Source of the DNA: Gemmatimonadota bacterium
GTDB lineage: Bacteria; Latescibacterota; UBA2968; UBA8231
Direction: 5' to 3'
NCBI GenBank assembly: GCA_018673255.1
Contig: JABHDC010000236.1
Location: 1-64,000, forward strand
Length of the DNA stretch: 64,000 nt
Shown one piece after another: positions 33,074 through 42,703 of this stretch. A model generated the notes under the pieces. The model made no database searches. It worked only from the letters and a program-made list of their open reading frames with translations, and was not told where the DNA came from. A program made the position numbers and the translations under genes. Each line of letters begins with the position of its first letter. The first letter of the stretch is position 1.

Positions 33074-35062
33074 ATGGCTATTACATGTGATCAGACCCTG
33101 CTGCCGCCGAGCGATGGATCCTTCGTCGTGGTCGCCGACACCCATTACTTCGCCGATGCGGACCGCGCTGATGCGGATGCCATCGCCGAGTTCCCCTCTC
33201 GTGGCGTACAGGGCGAACGCGCCGCCGCCGTGTGGGAGACGATCGCCGATCTGGATCCGGCCTTCGTCGTACACATGGGCGACCTGGTGCAGGAATACCC
33301 AGGACGCAGCGATTTCCACGAGGCCCAGGAGGAAGCCCTGGCGCAGATCGAGGCCGTCGGCCTGCGCTCGCGCATGCATTTCGTGGCCGGCAATCACGAC
33401 GTGGGCGACAAGCCGGATCCCACCATGCCCACCCACGCCGCCGGCGACGCTGATCTGAAAGATCACCAGACACGTTTCGGGGATTCCTACGAGCAGTGGT
33501 CCTTCGGCGGATTCCGATTCCTGACGATCAATTCGCAGATCCTCAATACCCCACTGGCCGCCGCAACACGTCAGCGGGAGTGGTTGAATCAGCAGTTGGC
33601 CAGTCATGACCAGCAGGTGGGTGATGAGAATCTCGTCGTCTTCCTCCATTTGCCCCTGTATCTGCGCGATGCCGCCGATCCACATCTGGGTCACTACGAC
33701 ACCGTCGCCGAGCCCGATCGGGGATGGCTCCTTAGGCGGTTGCAGCAGGCGCGGCTGCGCCACCTGTTTGCCGCCCACGTGCATTTCCGTTTCTACGACC
33801 AGCTGCCTTCGGCCGCAGGCTCAGCCGAGTCGTGGATCTGTGCTTCCTCCTGTTTCACGCGTCCTGGATTTGGCCAGCTCTTCGCTGCCGGCCCTGCCCC
33901 GGAGCGGGGACGCAACGATGTGCCAAAGCTGGGTTTCTATCACTGCCGCATCCGGCAGGGGAACATCGACATCCACTTCGTGCCCACCGGCGATGGGCGG
34001 GCCCGGCATCGTCGGGTCCTGACACCGGTGACGGCACGGCAGCCTCGATTGGGTGTGACACTGACCCATCCCCTGGTGACCGAGTCTCAGGTGCCGCTGG
34101 CCTACCCCTCATTGGTGCGTCAGCCTGTGCGCAACGACTACCCCTTGTTGCTGATTCGTGAGATGGGTACCGGTTGCCTGCGCGTGCCGGGGAGCGATCT
34201 GGATGACCCACTGCAGCAATCGCGACTGGCCTGGCTACGCCGCGCCGGTTGCCACCTGCAGGCCACGGCCCTGGGCATCGGCGCCGCCCTGCGTGTGGCC
34301 GGTGATCATGCGAACCGGTTCGATCGGCTCGAAGTGCAACTGGCGGATGGACCCACACCGACCCCACGGCAATTGTCACAGTTGGCTGATGTGGCCTGTC
34401 CACTAGCACTGTGTGCGATCGTGCCAGGTGATCGTGTGGGCGGCAAACAGCATCCCCGTACGCGGATCGGATATCGCGTCGAGGAGATTCAGCCGCTGTC
34501 CCAGAGACTGGCGGACCTCGGTCTGGCAGGCCAGGATCTGGCCTTCGTCGTGTGCGCCCAGAGTCACCAACCCCTGTCACCGATGTCGCTGCATCGACCT
34601 GACACGGACTTCGCGTTGCAGCTGCGCCTAGCACTGGATGATGAACCGTCGGCGCCACAGGCCGTAGTACGGGGACTGGTTCTGTCGGCTGCCTGGAACG
34701 CGCCCGTCTTCCTCGAGCCGCTCATCGATCTGGACCGGACGATGGATGCCGCATCAGGCCTCCTGGATCCGCTGTGCAATCCTGGCCGCGCCTACGAAAC
34801 CGCTCGCCTGCTCTCGGCGCTGCTGGAACAGGTGGCACCGACAACCGTCTGTGTCGACGCAACAGAGTGTTACGATCTGGTCGGCCCGGGAGGCCACCTG
34901 CGAATCTGGCCCTCCGCCCCTGTGGCGTCTGCCGCCCTGGCAGCCACTGCGGCACCCGGACGCTGGGTCAACCTGAGCCTGGGCGCCGTCGCCGAGCCGG
35001 AAGAGCCACTGGAAGATGCGACCGGCCCGGTCGCCTGGTGGCATTCCACCTTGCCATTGTGA
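33074..35062 (+). CDS. Calcineurin-like metallophosphoesterase with unknown C-terminal domain
   Basis: A 662-aa protein. The N-terminal ~310 residues have the metallophosphoesterase metal motifs: Asp22-x-His24 in VADTHYF, VVHMGDLVQ, VAGNHDVGD, a His in FLHLPLY, and HVHF in place of the usual GHxH. Residues about 320-662 form a second domain rich in alternating strand/helix patterns with conserved-looking Asp and Glu residues (EEIQPLSQRLADLG, VCVDATECYDLVGPGGHL). I do not recognise it; it may be a barrel-like module. It has no signal peptide. It is divergent from the nucleotidyltransferase and is followed after 39 bp by a GNAT gene. Confidence 0.82.
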   Translation: MAITCDQTLLPPSDGSFVVVADTHYFADADRADADAIAEFPSRGVQGERAAAVWETIADLDPAFVVHMGDLVQEYPGRSDFHEAQEEALAQIEAVGLRSRMHFVAGNHDVGDKPDPTMPTHAAGDADLKDHQTRFGDSYEQWSFGGFRFLTINSQILNTPLAAATRQREWLNQQLASHDQQVGDENLVVFLHLPLYLRDAADPHLGHYDTVAEPDRGWLLRRLQQARLRHLFAAHVHFRFYDQLPSAAGSAESWICASSCFTRPGFGQLFAAGPAPERGRNDVPKLGFYHCRIRQGNIDIHFVPTGDGRARHRRVLTPVTARQPRLGVTLTHPLVTESQVPLAYPSLVRQPVRNDYPLLLIREMGTGCLRVPGSDLDDPLQQSRLAWLRRAGCHLQATALGIGAALRVAGDHANRFDRLEVQLADGPTPTPRQLSQLADVACPLALCAIVPGDRVGGKQHPRTRIGYRVEEIQPLSQRLADLGLAGQDLAFVVCAQSHQPLSPMSLHRPDTDFALQLRLALDDEPSAPQAVVRGLVLSAAWNAPVFLEPLIDLDRTMDAASGLLDPLCNPGRAYETARLLSALLEQVAPTTVCVDATECYDLVGPGGHLRIWPSAPVASAALAATAAPGRWVNLSLGAVAEPEEPLEDATGPVAWWHSTLPL

Positions 35063-35101
35063 GCGTGCCACTCCCAGCTTGCCTGTGGGAGGAACAACAC
35101 G

Positions 35102-35950
35102 ATGCATCTTCAACGATATGACGATGGGGTTGGCTTCCTCGAAGCGGCAGGAGAATACCTCTACCGCGACGAAGTCATTCATGGCGTTCTGATCGGTGTC
35201 GCCGGCCGGGCAGAAGACCACACGGCCGAGGGACAGACACCCTATCTGGCCACGATCAGCGACCACGACCAGATCCGCGCCGTGGCCGTCATGACGCCAC
35301 CGCACCGGCTGCTGATCGGTGCCGATCCTCAGGACCAGGGAGTCCTGGATGTGCTGGTCGAGGATCTGCGGCAGGCCGGCCGAATGGTGCCCGGAGTCAC
35401 CGGGCCGGTTGCCGTGGCCGACGCCTTTGCCACCACCTGGAGCCGCGGGGCCGCCTTCGACCTGCGGCGAGGCATGGCGATGATGGTGTTCGAGTTACGG
35501 CAGGTTCGCCGACCGACCGGCGTCAGTGGTCAGCCGCGCTGGGCTCGCCCGGAGGAGGTGGATCTGCTGGCCGATTGGGTGGACGCCTTCAACGTCGAGG
35601 TCCATCAGACGCCTCGCCCCAGCCTGGAGCAGGTGCGCGAAAGGGTCCTGGAGCGGATCCATTCTCAGAACGTGTTGGTGTGGGAGGACGAGGGCCGCCC
35701 GGTCAGCCTGGCGAGTCGCTCACGACCATCACCACGGGGCACAGCCATCAACTGCGTGCGAACACCACCGGCGTATCGCCGCCGGGGATACGCCAGTGCC
35801 TGCGTGGCGGAATTGAGTCAGCGCATCCTCGATGACGGCAAGCTCTTCTGCACGCTGTTCACGGATCTGGCCAATCCGACATCGAATCACATCTACGGTG
35901 AGATCGGCTTCGAATCGAGGGGGGAGTTCGTCGAATTGCATTTCGACTGA
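35102..35950 (+). CDS. GNAT-family N-acetyltransferase
   Basis: A 282-aa protein. The C-terminal half is a GNAT domain with the acetyl-CoA loop in the segment PAYRRRGYASACVAELS (about 222-238) and the terminal LANPTSNHIYGEIGFE motif. The N-terminal ~130 residues form a second, more diverged GNAT-like or helper domain (AVAVMTPPHRLLIG, DLRQAGRMVPGVTGP). Such two-part proteins are common among uncharacterised acetyltransferases. GGGAGGAA precedes the ATG. The substrate is unknown. It follows the phosphoesterase on the same strand and is probably co-transcribed. Confidence 0.85.
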   Translation: MHLQRYDDGVGFLEAAGEYLYRDEVIHGVLIGVAGRAEDHTAEGQTPYLATISDHDQIRAVAVMTPPHRLLIGADPQDQGVLDVLVEDLRQAGRMVPGVTGPVAVADAFATTWSRGAAFDLRRGMAMMVFELRQVRRPTGVSGQPRWARPEEVDLLADWVDAFNVEVHQTPRPSLEQVRERVLERIHSQNVLVWEDEGRPVSLASRSRPSPRGTAINCVRTPPAYRRRGYASACVAELSQRILDDGKLFCTLFTDLANPTSNHIYGEIGFESRGEFVELHFD

Positions 35951-36123
35951 TTCTCCCTTGAGCGGGATCTTGTGGCACCTCAACCCACAAGGGGTTGTGT
36001 CAGCGCTGTGAGCACACCACATTATGCGGAAGTGAGCCTCCCCGCTTAACGAAACACCCTCGCTTCCCCGCGAGGGACAGCGATCTACTCCCTCCGGTAG
36101 GTCGAGAGTTGACGGATGATGTG

Positions 36124-36246
36124 ATGTCGATGTCCCGCAAAACCCCTGCGGATGTGTCCTCCACCCGCGTCCCGGCCCCCGTGTCACTGCTGCTGTTTAC
36201 CGGTGCCCTGATTCTCTGCGGTCGGATTCTGCCAGCGCTGTTCTAG
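36124..36246 (+). CDS. Possible 40-aa single-helix membrane peptide
   Basis: A short frame encoding a Ser/Lys/Arg-containing N-terminus followed by one hydrophobic helix (PVSLLLFTGALILCGRI) reaching the C-terminus. It ends 4 bp into the convergent ABC permease gene. No convincing ribosome-binding site was found. The 170 bp upstream (35951-36123) hold only two small hairpins (35969-35991 and 36057-36076) without T-runs. It could be a real small membrane protein or a chance frame. Confidence 0.3.
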   Translation: MSMSRKTPADVSSTRVPAPVSLLLFTGALILCGRILPALF

Positions 36247-37028
36247 GCGGAGGCGCCGGCGTAATGCCGCACGCCCACGCGCCAGAAGAGCCGGGAGACC
36301 ACCAGCAGGACCAGCGCCAAGCCGATTGTCAGTGCCAGATACTCTGGTCTCAGACGCCCGACCAGTGCTTCAGCCGGTACGGTGACAGCAAAAGTCACCG
36401 GCACGAGAAATGTCAGGGCCGCCTGCAACCAACCCGGATAGATGGTCACCGGCCAGCGCGCCGCATCGTAGAGACTGTGGAAGATCATGAAGATGTTCTC
36501 GATGCGGATGAACCAGAATGAGATCGTCGCCAGGATGAGCCAGAAGCTGTAGAGGATGGCGGTTCCCGCCACCAGCGTGAGGGCGAAGATCGCTGCCTGC
36601 GGCAGGCTCACCCCTCGGCCCAGCCAGGTCAGGGCCGCAATCGAGACAGCCGGTCCAAGAAACACATCGATCATCTGCCACACGCGAACCTGAGAGATGC
36701 TGACCAGCACCTGCGCCTCCTCAGGTTTGGTCAGCGTGAAATCGAGATTCCCATCCCTGACATCCTCGATGAGTTTCTCCATGCTCGGTCGCACGACCAC
36801 CCCCAGTACCCCCGTCATCAGCACAAAGATCCCGAGCAGGCACACCAGTTCGGCCGGCTCCCAGCCATTGAGATCTTCCGTGTGTCCGTAGATGACGGCG
36901 ACCCCGGCCAGGGCGACGACGAGATTGAGCCCGGACTTGCCGAGCTGGATCCAGAAATTGGCCCGGTACTGCAACTCGTAGAGCAGGCCGATGCGCAGGT
37001 AGATGAGGAAGAGTTGCAGGAATCGCAT
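36243..37028 (-). CDS. ABC-2 type exporter permease subunit
   Basis: A 261-aa integral membrane protein with about six hydrophobic segments. Typical features are an N-terminal YLRIGLLYELQYRANFW amphipathic start, a cytoplasmic GNLDFTLTKPEEAQVLVS loop and a FWFIRIENIFMIFHSLYDAARWP segment. These match the paired ABC-2 permeases of the DUF990 type that work with an ATPase encoded alongside. The ATG at 37028 lies 5 nt after the stop of the preceding permease; the longer frame overlaps it. It forms one transport complex with the next two genes. The substrate is unknown. Confidence 0.85.
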   Translation of the reverse strand: MRFLQLFLIYLRIGLLYELQYRANFWIQLGKSGLNLVVALAGVAVIYGHTEDLNGWEPAELVCLLGIFVLMTGVLGVVVRPSMEKLIEDVRDGNLDFTLTKPEEAQVLVSISQVRVWQMIDVFLGPAVSIAALTWLGRGVSLPQAAIFALTLVAGTAILYSFWLILATISFWFIRIENIFMIFHSLYDAARWPVTIYPGWLQAALTFLVPVTFAVTVPAEALVGRLRPEYLALTIGLALVLLVVSRLFWRVGVRHYAGASA

Positions 37029-37033
37029 CCGCG

Positions 37034-37846
37034 TCAGGCCCCCACGGCCGAGTACCGTGCCGAGGCACGCGACCAGACCAGATGCACGGTCAACCAACCC
37101 AACCCGATCCACAGGGCCTGAATGCCGAATCCCTCCACGACCTGATCCGGTGTCAGTCGCCCCATCAGCAATTCGACAGGGAAGGCGAGCATCACACGAA
37201 AGGGGAGGACGTTGGCGATCGCCTGGCCCCAATCAGGCAGCAGCGAGATGGGTGCCATGCGACCGGCGAGAAAGAAGAAGATGGCCATGTAGAGGTTGTT
37301 GAGTCCGGACGTGTCCGTGATCCAGAAAGCCAGCAGCGCCAGTGCCCATTCGAAGAAGAATCGCACGAGGAAGGCGAGCAGAACAGCGGGCACAAAGACG
37401 AGCATCATCCACGGTTCGGTGGACATGCTCGGTTCGAAATACCACCACAGCAGACCGGTCACCGGCAACACGACAACCATCGAGAGCACTTTGTACGACA
37501 TATTCTGAATGATGTCGCGATGGAAGGGGTGCAGGGGCTGTACCAGCAAGGCATTGAAAGTACCCGAACGCACGCGGTAACCCATCTCCCACATGTGCCA
37601 GGAGAAGGTGATGTGGTTGACGACCATCATCACCAGGAAATAGGCCGCCAACGAACCGGCATCGAAGTCTCCCACCATGCCATCATCGCGGGCGCGGGCC
37701 ACCGTCAGCCACACGACCAGATAGATGACCGGTTGCAGCACCAGCCCGATGAGCCAGATCACGACGGAGGCCCGATACTGGAACATGATCGCCAGTTCGA
37801 GGCGGAACAGCGTGCGGTAGATGTCGCCGAAGAGTGCTCTCACCAC
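37034..37846 (-). CDS. ABC-2 type exporter permease subunit
   Basis: A 270-aa polytopic membrane protein, homologous in layout to the following gene: FRLELAIMFQYRASVVIWLIG at the N-terminus, a GTFNALLVQPLHPFHRDI loop and five to six helices. Two GTG codons in a row are possible starts; the second overlaps the ATPase stop (GTGA), which indicates coupled translation. Together with the 36243-37028 product it would form the heteromeric membrane channel of an ABC exporter. There is no periplasmic domain large enough to suggest substrate capture. Confidence 0.87.
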   Translation of the reverse strand: MVRALFGDIYRTLFRLELAIMFQYRASVVIWLIGLVLQPVIYLVVWLTVARARDDGMVGDFDAGSLAAYFLVMMVVNHITFSWHMWEMGYRVRSGTFNALLVQPLHPFHRDIIQNMSYKVLSMVVVLPVTGLLWWYFEPSMSTEPWMMLVFVPAVLLAFLVRFFFEWALALLAFWITDTSGLNNLYMAIFFFLAGRMAPISLLPDWGQAIANVLPFRVMLAFPVELLMGRLTPDQVVEGFGIQALWIGLGWLTVHLVWSRASARYSAVGA

Positions 37847-38838
37847 GTATCTGCCAGGTCGTTGCCATCCAGTTCCTGGGCAAAGACCTGTTCGATGACA
37901 TCCTCGATGGACGTCTCCTCGACGGTCAGATCGATCACCGGCAGATCCCCCAGCAGGCGCGACGTCGTCAATGCCGCCTGCTTCTTGGGCACCGTCAGCG
38001 TAATCCGCGAACCCTCGGCGCTCACGACATCACCATAGTCGGACAGATCGGCACCTTCCGTCTCCAGATCTACGACGATCGTCTTGTGAGGCGAGAAGCG
38101 GCGCACGAGCTCGGCCAACTGACCATCGAACAGCAACTGACCGTGGTGGATGACGACGACACGTTCGCACAGGGCCTCCACATCGGCCATGTAGTGAGAC
38201 GTGAGCAGAACGGTGGCACCGGACTGGGCATTGTAGTCGGCGATGAAGGAGCGAATCCGTCGTTGCATCGTGACATCCAGCCCCAGCGTCGGCTCATCCA
38301 GAAACAGGATCTGCGGCCGATGGAGCAGGGCGGCGGCGACCTCACATTTCATCCGCTCACCCAGGGACAGATTGCGCACCGGTTTGTCGAGCAGGCTGGA
38401 CAGATCGAGCAATTCCGTCAGCATGTCCACCGTATCGGTGAACGCCGGACGCTCAAGACGATAGATGGCTCGATTCCGCTCGAAAGAATCAGCCACCGGA
38501 ATGTCCCAGACGAGCTGATTGCGATTGCCCATCACCAGCGTGATCTGCCGCAGGAAATCCCGCTGGCGGCGAAAGGGCTGGAAACCGAGCACCTGCGCCT
38601 CGCCATCCGTCGGCTGCAGCAGACCCGACAGCATTTTCAGTGTCGTCGTCTTGCCCGCCCCATTGGGGCCGAGGAAACCGACAACCTCGCCGGCCTCGAC
38701 GCTGAAGCTGACATCCTTCACCGCTTCCACATCACGATGGCGTCGATGGATGAGACTCTTGGCCGCATTCCACAGCCCCGGATCGCGGACCGGAACCTGG
38801 TAGGTCTTGGACAGGTGCGAGCAGGTCAGTGCGGCCAT
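37840..38838 (-). CDS. ABC exporter ATP-binding protein
   Basis: A 332-aa ATPase. Walker A is FLGPNGAGKTTTLKML (about 60-75), the Q-loop region is MGNRNQLVWD, and the signature is NLSLGERMKCE, a LSLGE variant of LSGGQ. Walker B is ILFLDEPTLGLD and the H-loop is LLTSHYMADV. The C-terminal ~90 residues form the accessory domain common in ABC-2-linked ATPases. The ATG at 38838 was chosen over an upstream TTG because the core domain begins at once. It is the first gene of the three-gene exporter operon. The family often exports lipids, glycans or drugs; none can be chosen here. Confidence 0.9.
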   Translation of the reverse strand: MAALTCSHLSKTYQVPVRDPGLWNAAKSLIHRRHRDVEAVKDVSFSVEAGEVVGFLGPNGAGKTTTLKMLSGLLQPTDGEAQVLGFQPFRRQRDFLRQITLVMGNRNQLVWDIPVADSFERNRAIYRLERPAFTDTVDMLTELLDLSSLLDKPVRNLSLGERMKCEVAAALLHRPQILFLDEPTLGLDVTMQRRIRSFIADYNAQSGATVLLTSHYMADVEALCERVVVIHHGQLLFDGQLAELVRRFSPHKTIVVDLETEGADLSDYGDVVSAEGSRITLTVPKKQAALTTSRLLGDLPVIDLTVEETSIEDVIEQVFAQELDGNDLADTW

Positions 38839-39008
38839 GGGCTCTCGGCAGTCCAACGGGATGACGACGGGTATCGTTCACGTGTACTACGAATACAGTG
38901 GGGAATCAGACTACGCGCCCGGTCGCAACCCTGTCAACGCGACACACTCGCGCCGCGCCTTGCATCTGCAGCTTTGCCAGACTGTAGGCAACGAAGGCCA
39001 TTCGGCCG

Positions 39009-40601
39009 TCAACCGGTCGCGGGTCCTTCGACGCCCAGATCTGCGCACAACACCTGCGCCGCATTGTAGCCGGGCAGGCCCGTGATGTTGCCACTGGGGT
39101 GGCAGCATGACCCACACAGATACAGCCGGTCCAGGTGACCGCGATAGTGACCGGCACCCGGGAAGGGTCGGTCGAAGCCGATCTGGCCATGCGACAGGGC
39201 ACCCACCAGCAGATCGCCATCCTGCATGTTGGGCAATTGCCGCGGGATGTCGGCAGCGGTACGGATGAAGCGTTCCAGGATCTGACCTTCCAGCCCGGGG
39301 GCATACTGTGCCCAGGTCTCCAGCATGCGCCGGCCGTGTTCTTCACCCTGCGTATCCCAGTTGGTGGCATCACCCTGCAGCCGGTAGGGGACCTTCTCCC
39401 ACATGAAGGCAGTGTGCCGTCCGGCAGGTGCCTGCGTGGGATCGAATTGTGTCGGGCAGGATCCCCACATCACCGTTGGCGGAATCTCCCCCGACTCGTG
39501 GGCCGTCACCATCGCGTCAAAGTCGGTCGGTGACTCGAGTCCCAGGATGACCATGAAGGCATCGGCCAGGTGGGGCAACCTGTCGGCGGCTGCATAGTGC
39601 GGCGGCGCCTCCAGATTCAGATACAACCCGAACAGGGGGGCCAGCAGATTGTACCGAAACCCGGCGGCGCGATCCCGCCACGCGGTTGGCAGAGCGTCTG
39701 GATCGATCAGTTCGAGGAAGGTCTGTTGGGGATTCAGACCCGAGGCCACGAAGTGGCGCGCACCGATGCGTTCACCCGCCGCCGTCTCGACGCCCGTCAC
39801 CCGCGCCGCCTCACCCGTGCCCTCTACCAGGATCTGCCGCAGGTGGGTCGAGGTGCGTACGACACCGCCGGCCGCCTCGATGGAGGCCACCAACGCCCGG
39901 GCCAGACCGGCTGAGCCACCGCGGCACATCTGCGCCTTGCCGCGCGAGGCCAGCAGGGCCGGGATGTGATGACCGAATCCAGGGGCACGCAGATCGACTT
40001 CACGCAGACCATTGAAGAACAGCAACCCCGCCTGCACAGCCGGGTGTTCGAATTCCTGCTCGACGAACTGACGCGGCGACAACCGGGAGATCTCCAGCAA
40101 TCGCCGCCCGGCGGCGCTGCCCTGCAAGGCGCGGTGGCGCAGGTGCGGCTCCTGTGGTGGCCGCTGGGCTTCAGGAATGAGAATGTCATCGACGATCTGA
40201 CGAAAGTCCTGCGCCCACACCTGCAGTCGATCCGCATCCACCGGTGATACATGGGCAAAGGCGGCTACCGTGCGATCCAGGTCCGTCCACCATTCCAGCG
40301 CCGACCCATCACGCAGCAACATGGCCACATTGAGTTCAGGTTCGATGTAGTGGGCCCCATGGTTGGCCAGATCCAGCTCATCGAACCAGGGCATCTGCGT
40401 GAGCGCCCGGTGGTAGAAAGAATGCGTGTTGTGGAGGAAGCCGGAGCCGGCGGGCCAATCCTCTGTCCGCAATCCCCCCCCGGCGACGGACGAATTCTCC
40501 AGACAGATCACGCGCAGGCCGGCCCGGCACAGATACGACTGCAGGACGAGGCTGTTGTGACCGGCGCCGAGGATGATTCCGTCGTATTCAGCGTCCCACA
40601 T
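39009..40601 (-). CDS. FAD-dependent oxidoreductase (phytoene desaturase / PYROXD2-like)
   Basis: A 530-aa flavoprotein. The Rossmann dinucleotide motif is at the N-terminus (YDGIILGAGHNSLVLQSYLCRAG, cited as residues about 6-28). It is followed by ENSSVAGGGLRTE, a GGSAGLARALVASIEAAGG segment, and a C-terminal FAD motif LYLCGSCCHPSGNITGLPGYNAA. This architecture matches the phytoene-desaturase-like NAD(P)/FAD oxidoreductases. No carotenoid genes are nearby, so the substrate is open. The ATG before WDAEYD was chosen because the Rossmann fold starts there; the upstream frame lacks support. It is transcribed alone, divergent from the porin operon. Confidence 0.85.
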   Translation of the reverse strand: MWDAEYDGIILGAGHNSLVLQSYLCRAGLRVICLENSSVAGGGLRTEDWPAGSGFLHNTHSFYHRALTQMPWFDELDLANHGAHYIEPELNVAMLLRDGSALEWWTDLDRTVAAFAHVSPVDADRLQVWAQDFRQIVDDILIPEAQRPPQEPHLRHRALQGSAAGRRLLEISRLSPRQFVEQEFEHPAVQAGLLFFNGLREVDLRAPGFGHHIPALLASRGKAQMCRGGSAGLARALVASIEAAGGVVRTSTHLRQILVEGTGEAARVTGVETAAGERIGARHFVASGLNPQQTFLELIDPDALPTAWRDRAAGFRYNLLAPLFGLYLNLEAPPHYAAADRLPHLADAFMVILGLESPTDFDAMVTAHESGEIPPTVMWGSCPTQFDPTQAPAGRHTAFMWEKVPYRLQGDATNWDTQGEEHGRRMLETWAQYAPGLEGQILERFIRTAADIPRQLPNMQDGDLLVGALSHGQIGFDRPFPGAGHYRGHLDRLYLCGSCCHPSGNITGLPGYNAAQVLCADLGVEGPATG

Positions 40602-40775
40602 GGATGATCTATCGTTCTTTTTAGGGGTCTGACCCGTCCAGGCGTCCAGCGGCATCTAATGGGAGGCGGGAGCCGAATCACTATATTTCCAGGCCGCGAG
40701 GTCAAGCCGATGAGGTCGAGTGGTCAGTCGGTATCCAGTTCTTGATTGGTTTTCCAAGCGTAGGGTAGGCGCCAG

Positions 40776-42005
40776 ATGATGCGATCACATTTCCTGATCT
40801 GTTGCGTGTGGCTGACGGCCACGGCCGGGTTGGCGCAGGATACGCCCAGTGCAGAGGTCTATCCATTCGGCACCATCGACCTGCGTTTCCACGAAACCGG
40901 CGGCCGCGGACTCGAGATCAACAAACAGCGACGCGGGGACGGACCCTTCTCGCATCTGCAGGTCAATCTGTTCACCGACATCGCCGTCGGCGACGATCTG
41001 ATCATCTTCAACCAGATCACCCTCGACCCTTCCTCGCGTTCCTCTCCCAGCTCTTTCCTGCGCACGTGGGCCCAGTGGCGCCTGTACAGCAGTCGGCACG
41101 GCGATGTGCAATTGCAGTTGGGGAAGATTCCAACGCCCTTCGGCAACTATACAGAGCGCGCCTACACCGACAAGAACCCCCTGATCGGTCACCCGCTGAT
41201 GTATCACTACTTCACCTCCCTGCGTTCCAACCAGCTGCCGGCGGACAATGGCGACTTGCTCGATCACCGGGGTAGTGGCAGTGGAGACTTCGGCGGCTAC
41301 GAAGGGGGCGGCGCATCAAGCCCGCGCAGTGGCCTGCCCCTGATCTATGACACGTGCTGGGATTTTGGTGGCGGACTGATCGGCTCGCTCTGGCGCCTGG
41401 AATACCTGTTCGCCATCACGCAAGGCACACTGTCTGATCCGCGCTCTGGTACCGTGGACACCAATGACGGGCAGCAAATCGCCGCTCGTATCGGGCTGGT
41501 TCCCTTTACCGGTGCCATGCTACGCCTCTCGTGGGCCCGCGGACCGTATCTGGATCGCGTCGTGGCCTCCTCGCTGCCAACCGGGGCCCAGGTCGAAGAC
41601 TACGAGCAGGAGATCGTCGGACTTGCCGCCGAATACGAAATTCGACACCTGGTCATCGTCGCCGAGGCGGCCCGCAATCGCTGGACTTCTCCCTATATCA
41701 CCAATGCCGGTGGGCACGACCAGGATCTGGAAGTCGACGGGGCCTATGTCGAGGTACGGCAGAAACTGGGACCAGGATTTCATGCCGCCGCGCGCTGGTC
41801 GGCTCTGCGCTTTGCGCGTATCGATGACGGCACGGGCCGCAATCGGCAAGTTCGGTGGGATCGATCAGTCGATCGTCTGGAGATGAGCCTGACGTACTGG
41901 CTCAATGAGATGACCCTGATCAAGAGCGGGGTGCAACTGAATGATCTCCACGCGCAGGATGGTGACGACCATCTGGCTACCACTCAACTGACAGTGCGCT
42001 TCTGA
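40776..42005 (+). CDS. Outer-membrane porin-like beta-barrel protein
   Basis: A 409-aa exported protein with a signal peptide (1-20, ending GLAQ). The rest is alternating amphipathic strands separated by short turns. It has a porin-like LQLGKIPTPFGNYTERAY segment at about 110-130 and a C-terminal strand ending in Phe (LTVRF), the usual beta-barrel assembly signal. The layout resembles phosphate-selective (OprP/OprO) type porins, without strong motif support. The downstream cupredoxin-like gene overlaps its stop (TGATG), so the two are co-translated. It probably provides an outer-membrane channel for the process sensed by the hybrid kinase downstream. Confidence 0.75.
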   Translation: MMRSHFLICCVWLTATAGLAQDTPSAEVYPFGTIDLRFHETGGRGLEINKQRRGDGPFSHLQVNLFTDIAVGDDLIIFNQITLDPSSRSSPSSFLRTWAQWRLYSSRHGDVQLQLGKIPTPFGNYTERAYTDKNPLIGHPLMYHYFTSLRSNQLPADNGDLLDHRGSGSGDFGGYEGGGASSPRSGLPLIYDTCWDFGGGLIGSLWRLEYLFAITQGTLSDPRSGTVDTNDGQQIAARIGLVPFTGAMLRLSWARGPYLDRVVASSLPTGAQVEDYEQEIVGLAAEYEIRHLVIVAEAARNRWTSPYITNAGGHDQDLEVDGAYVEVRQKLGPGFHAAARWSALRFARIDDGTGRNRQVRWDRSVDRLEMSLTYWLNEMTLIKSGVQLNDLHAQDGDDHLATTQLTVRF

Positions 42006-42703
42006 TGTGTCGGCGACCCATCCCGAATCTGATCCTGAACCTCAGCATGGTTGTGGCCTGCTGGTTGTCTCCCCCCCCGACGGCGGGTCAGGGCGCGGAA
42101 GTGGCCGCCAAGGCGGTGGTGGAGGGCCACGTCACACTGCAGGAGGGCCGCGAACGGCAACGGCCACCACGGTACTACCGGGGACCCTACCGCTCGACCC
42201 GCGACACGGTCACCGCCGACTCGCCCCTGCTCCATGTCGTGGTGTTTCTGGAGAATGTGCCTCCCCCGTCGGGCGGATGGGCTGCCACACCGACACAGGA
42301 GATGGCGCAGCGCCATGACACCTTTATCCCCCACGTACTACCGATTCTGGCCGGCACAGCAGTCGAGTTCCCGAACCGCGACGACTACTACCACAACGTG
42401 TTCTCCGTGGTCTCCGGTGATCGTTTTGACCTGGGTCGATATGGCGAAGGGGTCGCTGAACTGCAGACCTTCGTGCACCCTGCCGTGGTGGTCGTGCGCT
42501 GTGAGATCCACGCCGGCATGAAGGCGTATATCGTCGTACGTGACAATCCGTACTTCACCACCGTCGGTGAGGATGGTCGCTACCAGCTGCAGATCCCGGC
42601 AGGCACCCATCGACTCGTCGGCTGGCATCCGACGCGGGGCCGCGTCGAACGTCTCATCCAGGTCCGGGCCGGTGATTCACTCCAGGTCGACCTGAGCCTG
42701 TGA
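42005..42703 (+). CDS. Exported cupredoxin-like protein
   Basis: A 232-aa exported protein with an N-terminal signal peptide. Residues about 115-180 read as a type-1 copper site: PNRDDYYHNVFS (His), then VVRCEIHAGMKAY (Cys, His, Met) with the spacing of small blue copper proteins. The C-terminal ~50 residues are a carboxypeptidase-regulatory-like beta-sandwich (GEDGRYQLQIPAGTHRLVGW). Such proteins transfer electrons or bind copper in the periplasm. Copper binding is inferred from the ligand pattern. It is coupled to the porin gene, and a 14-bp direct repeat spans its stop codon. Confidence 0.75.
   Translation: MCRRPIPNLILNLSMVVACWLSPPPTAGQGAEVAAKAVVEGHVTLQEGRERQRPPRYYRGPYRSTRDTVTADSPLLHVVVFLENVPPPSGGWAATPTQEMAQRHDTFIPHVLPILAGTAVEFPNRDDYYHNVFSVVSGDRFDLGRYGEGVAELQTFVHPAVVVVRCEIHAGMKAYIVVRDNPYFTTVGEDGRYQLQIPAGTHRLVGWHPTRGRVERLIQVRAGDSLQVDLSL

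Noticed and set aside
35951..36123. A tRNA or structured RNA between the GNAT and ABC genes
   Set aside because: Two short hairpins are present, but there is no cloverleaf, T-loop consensus or T-run.
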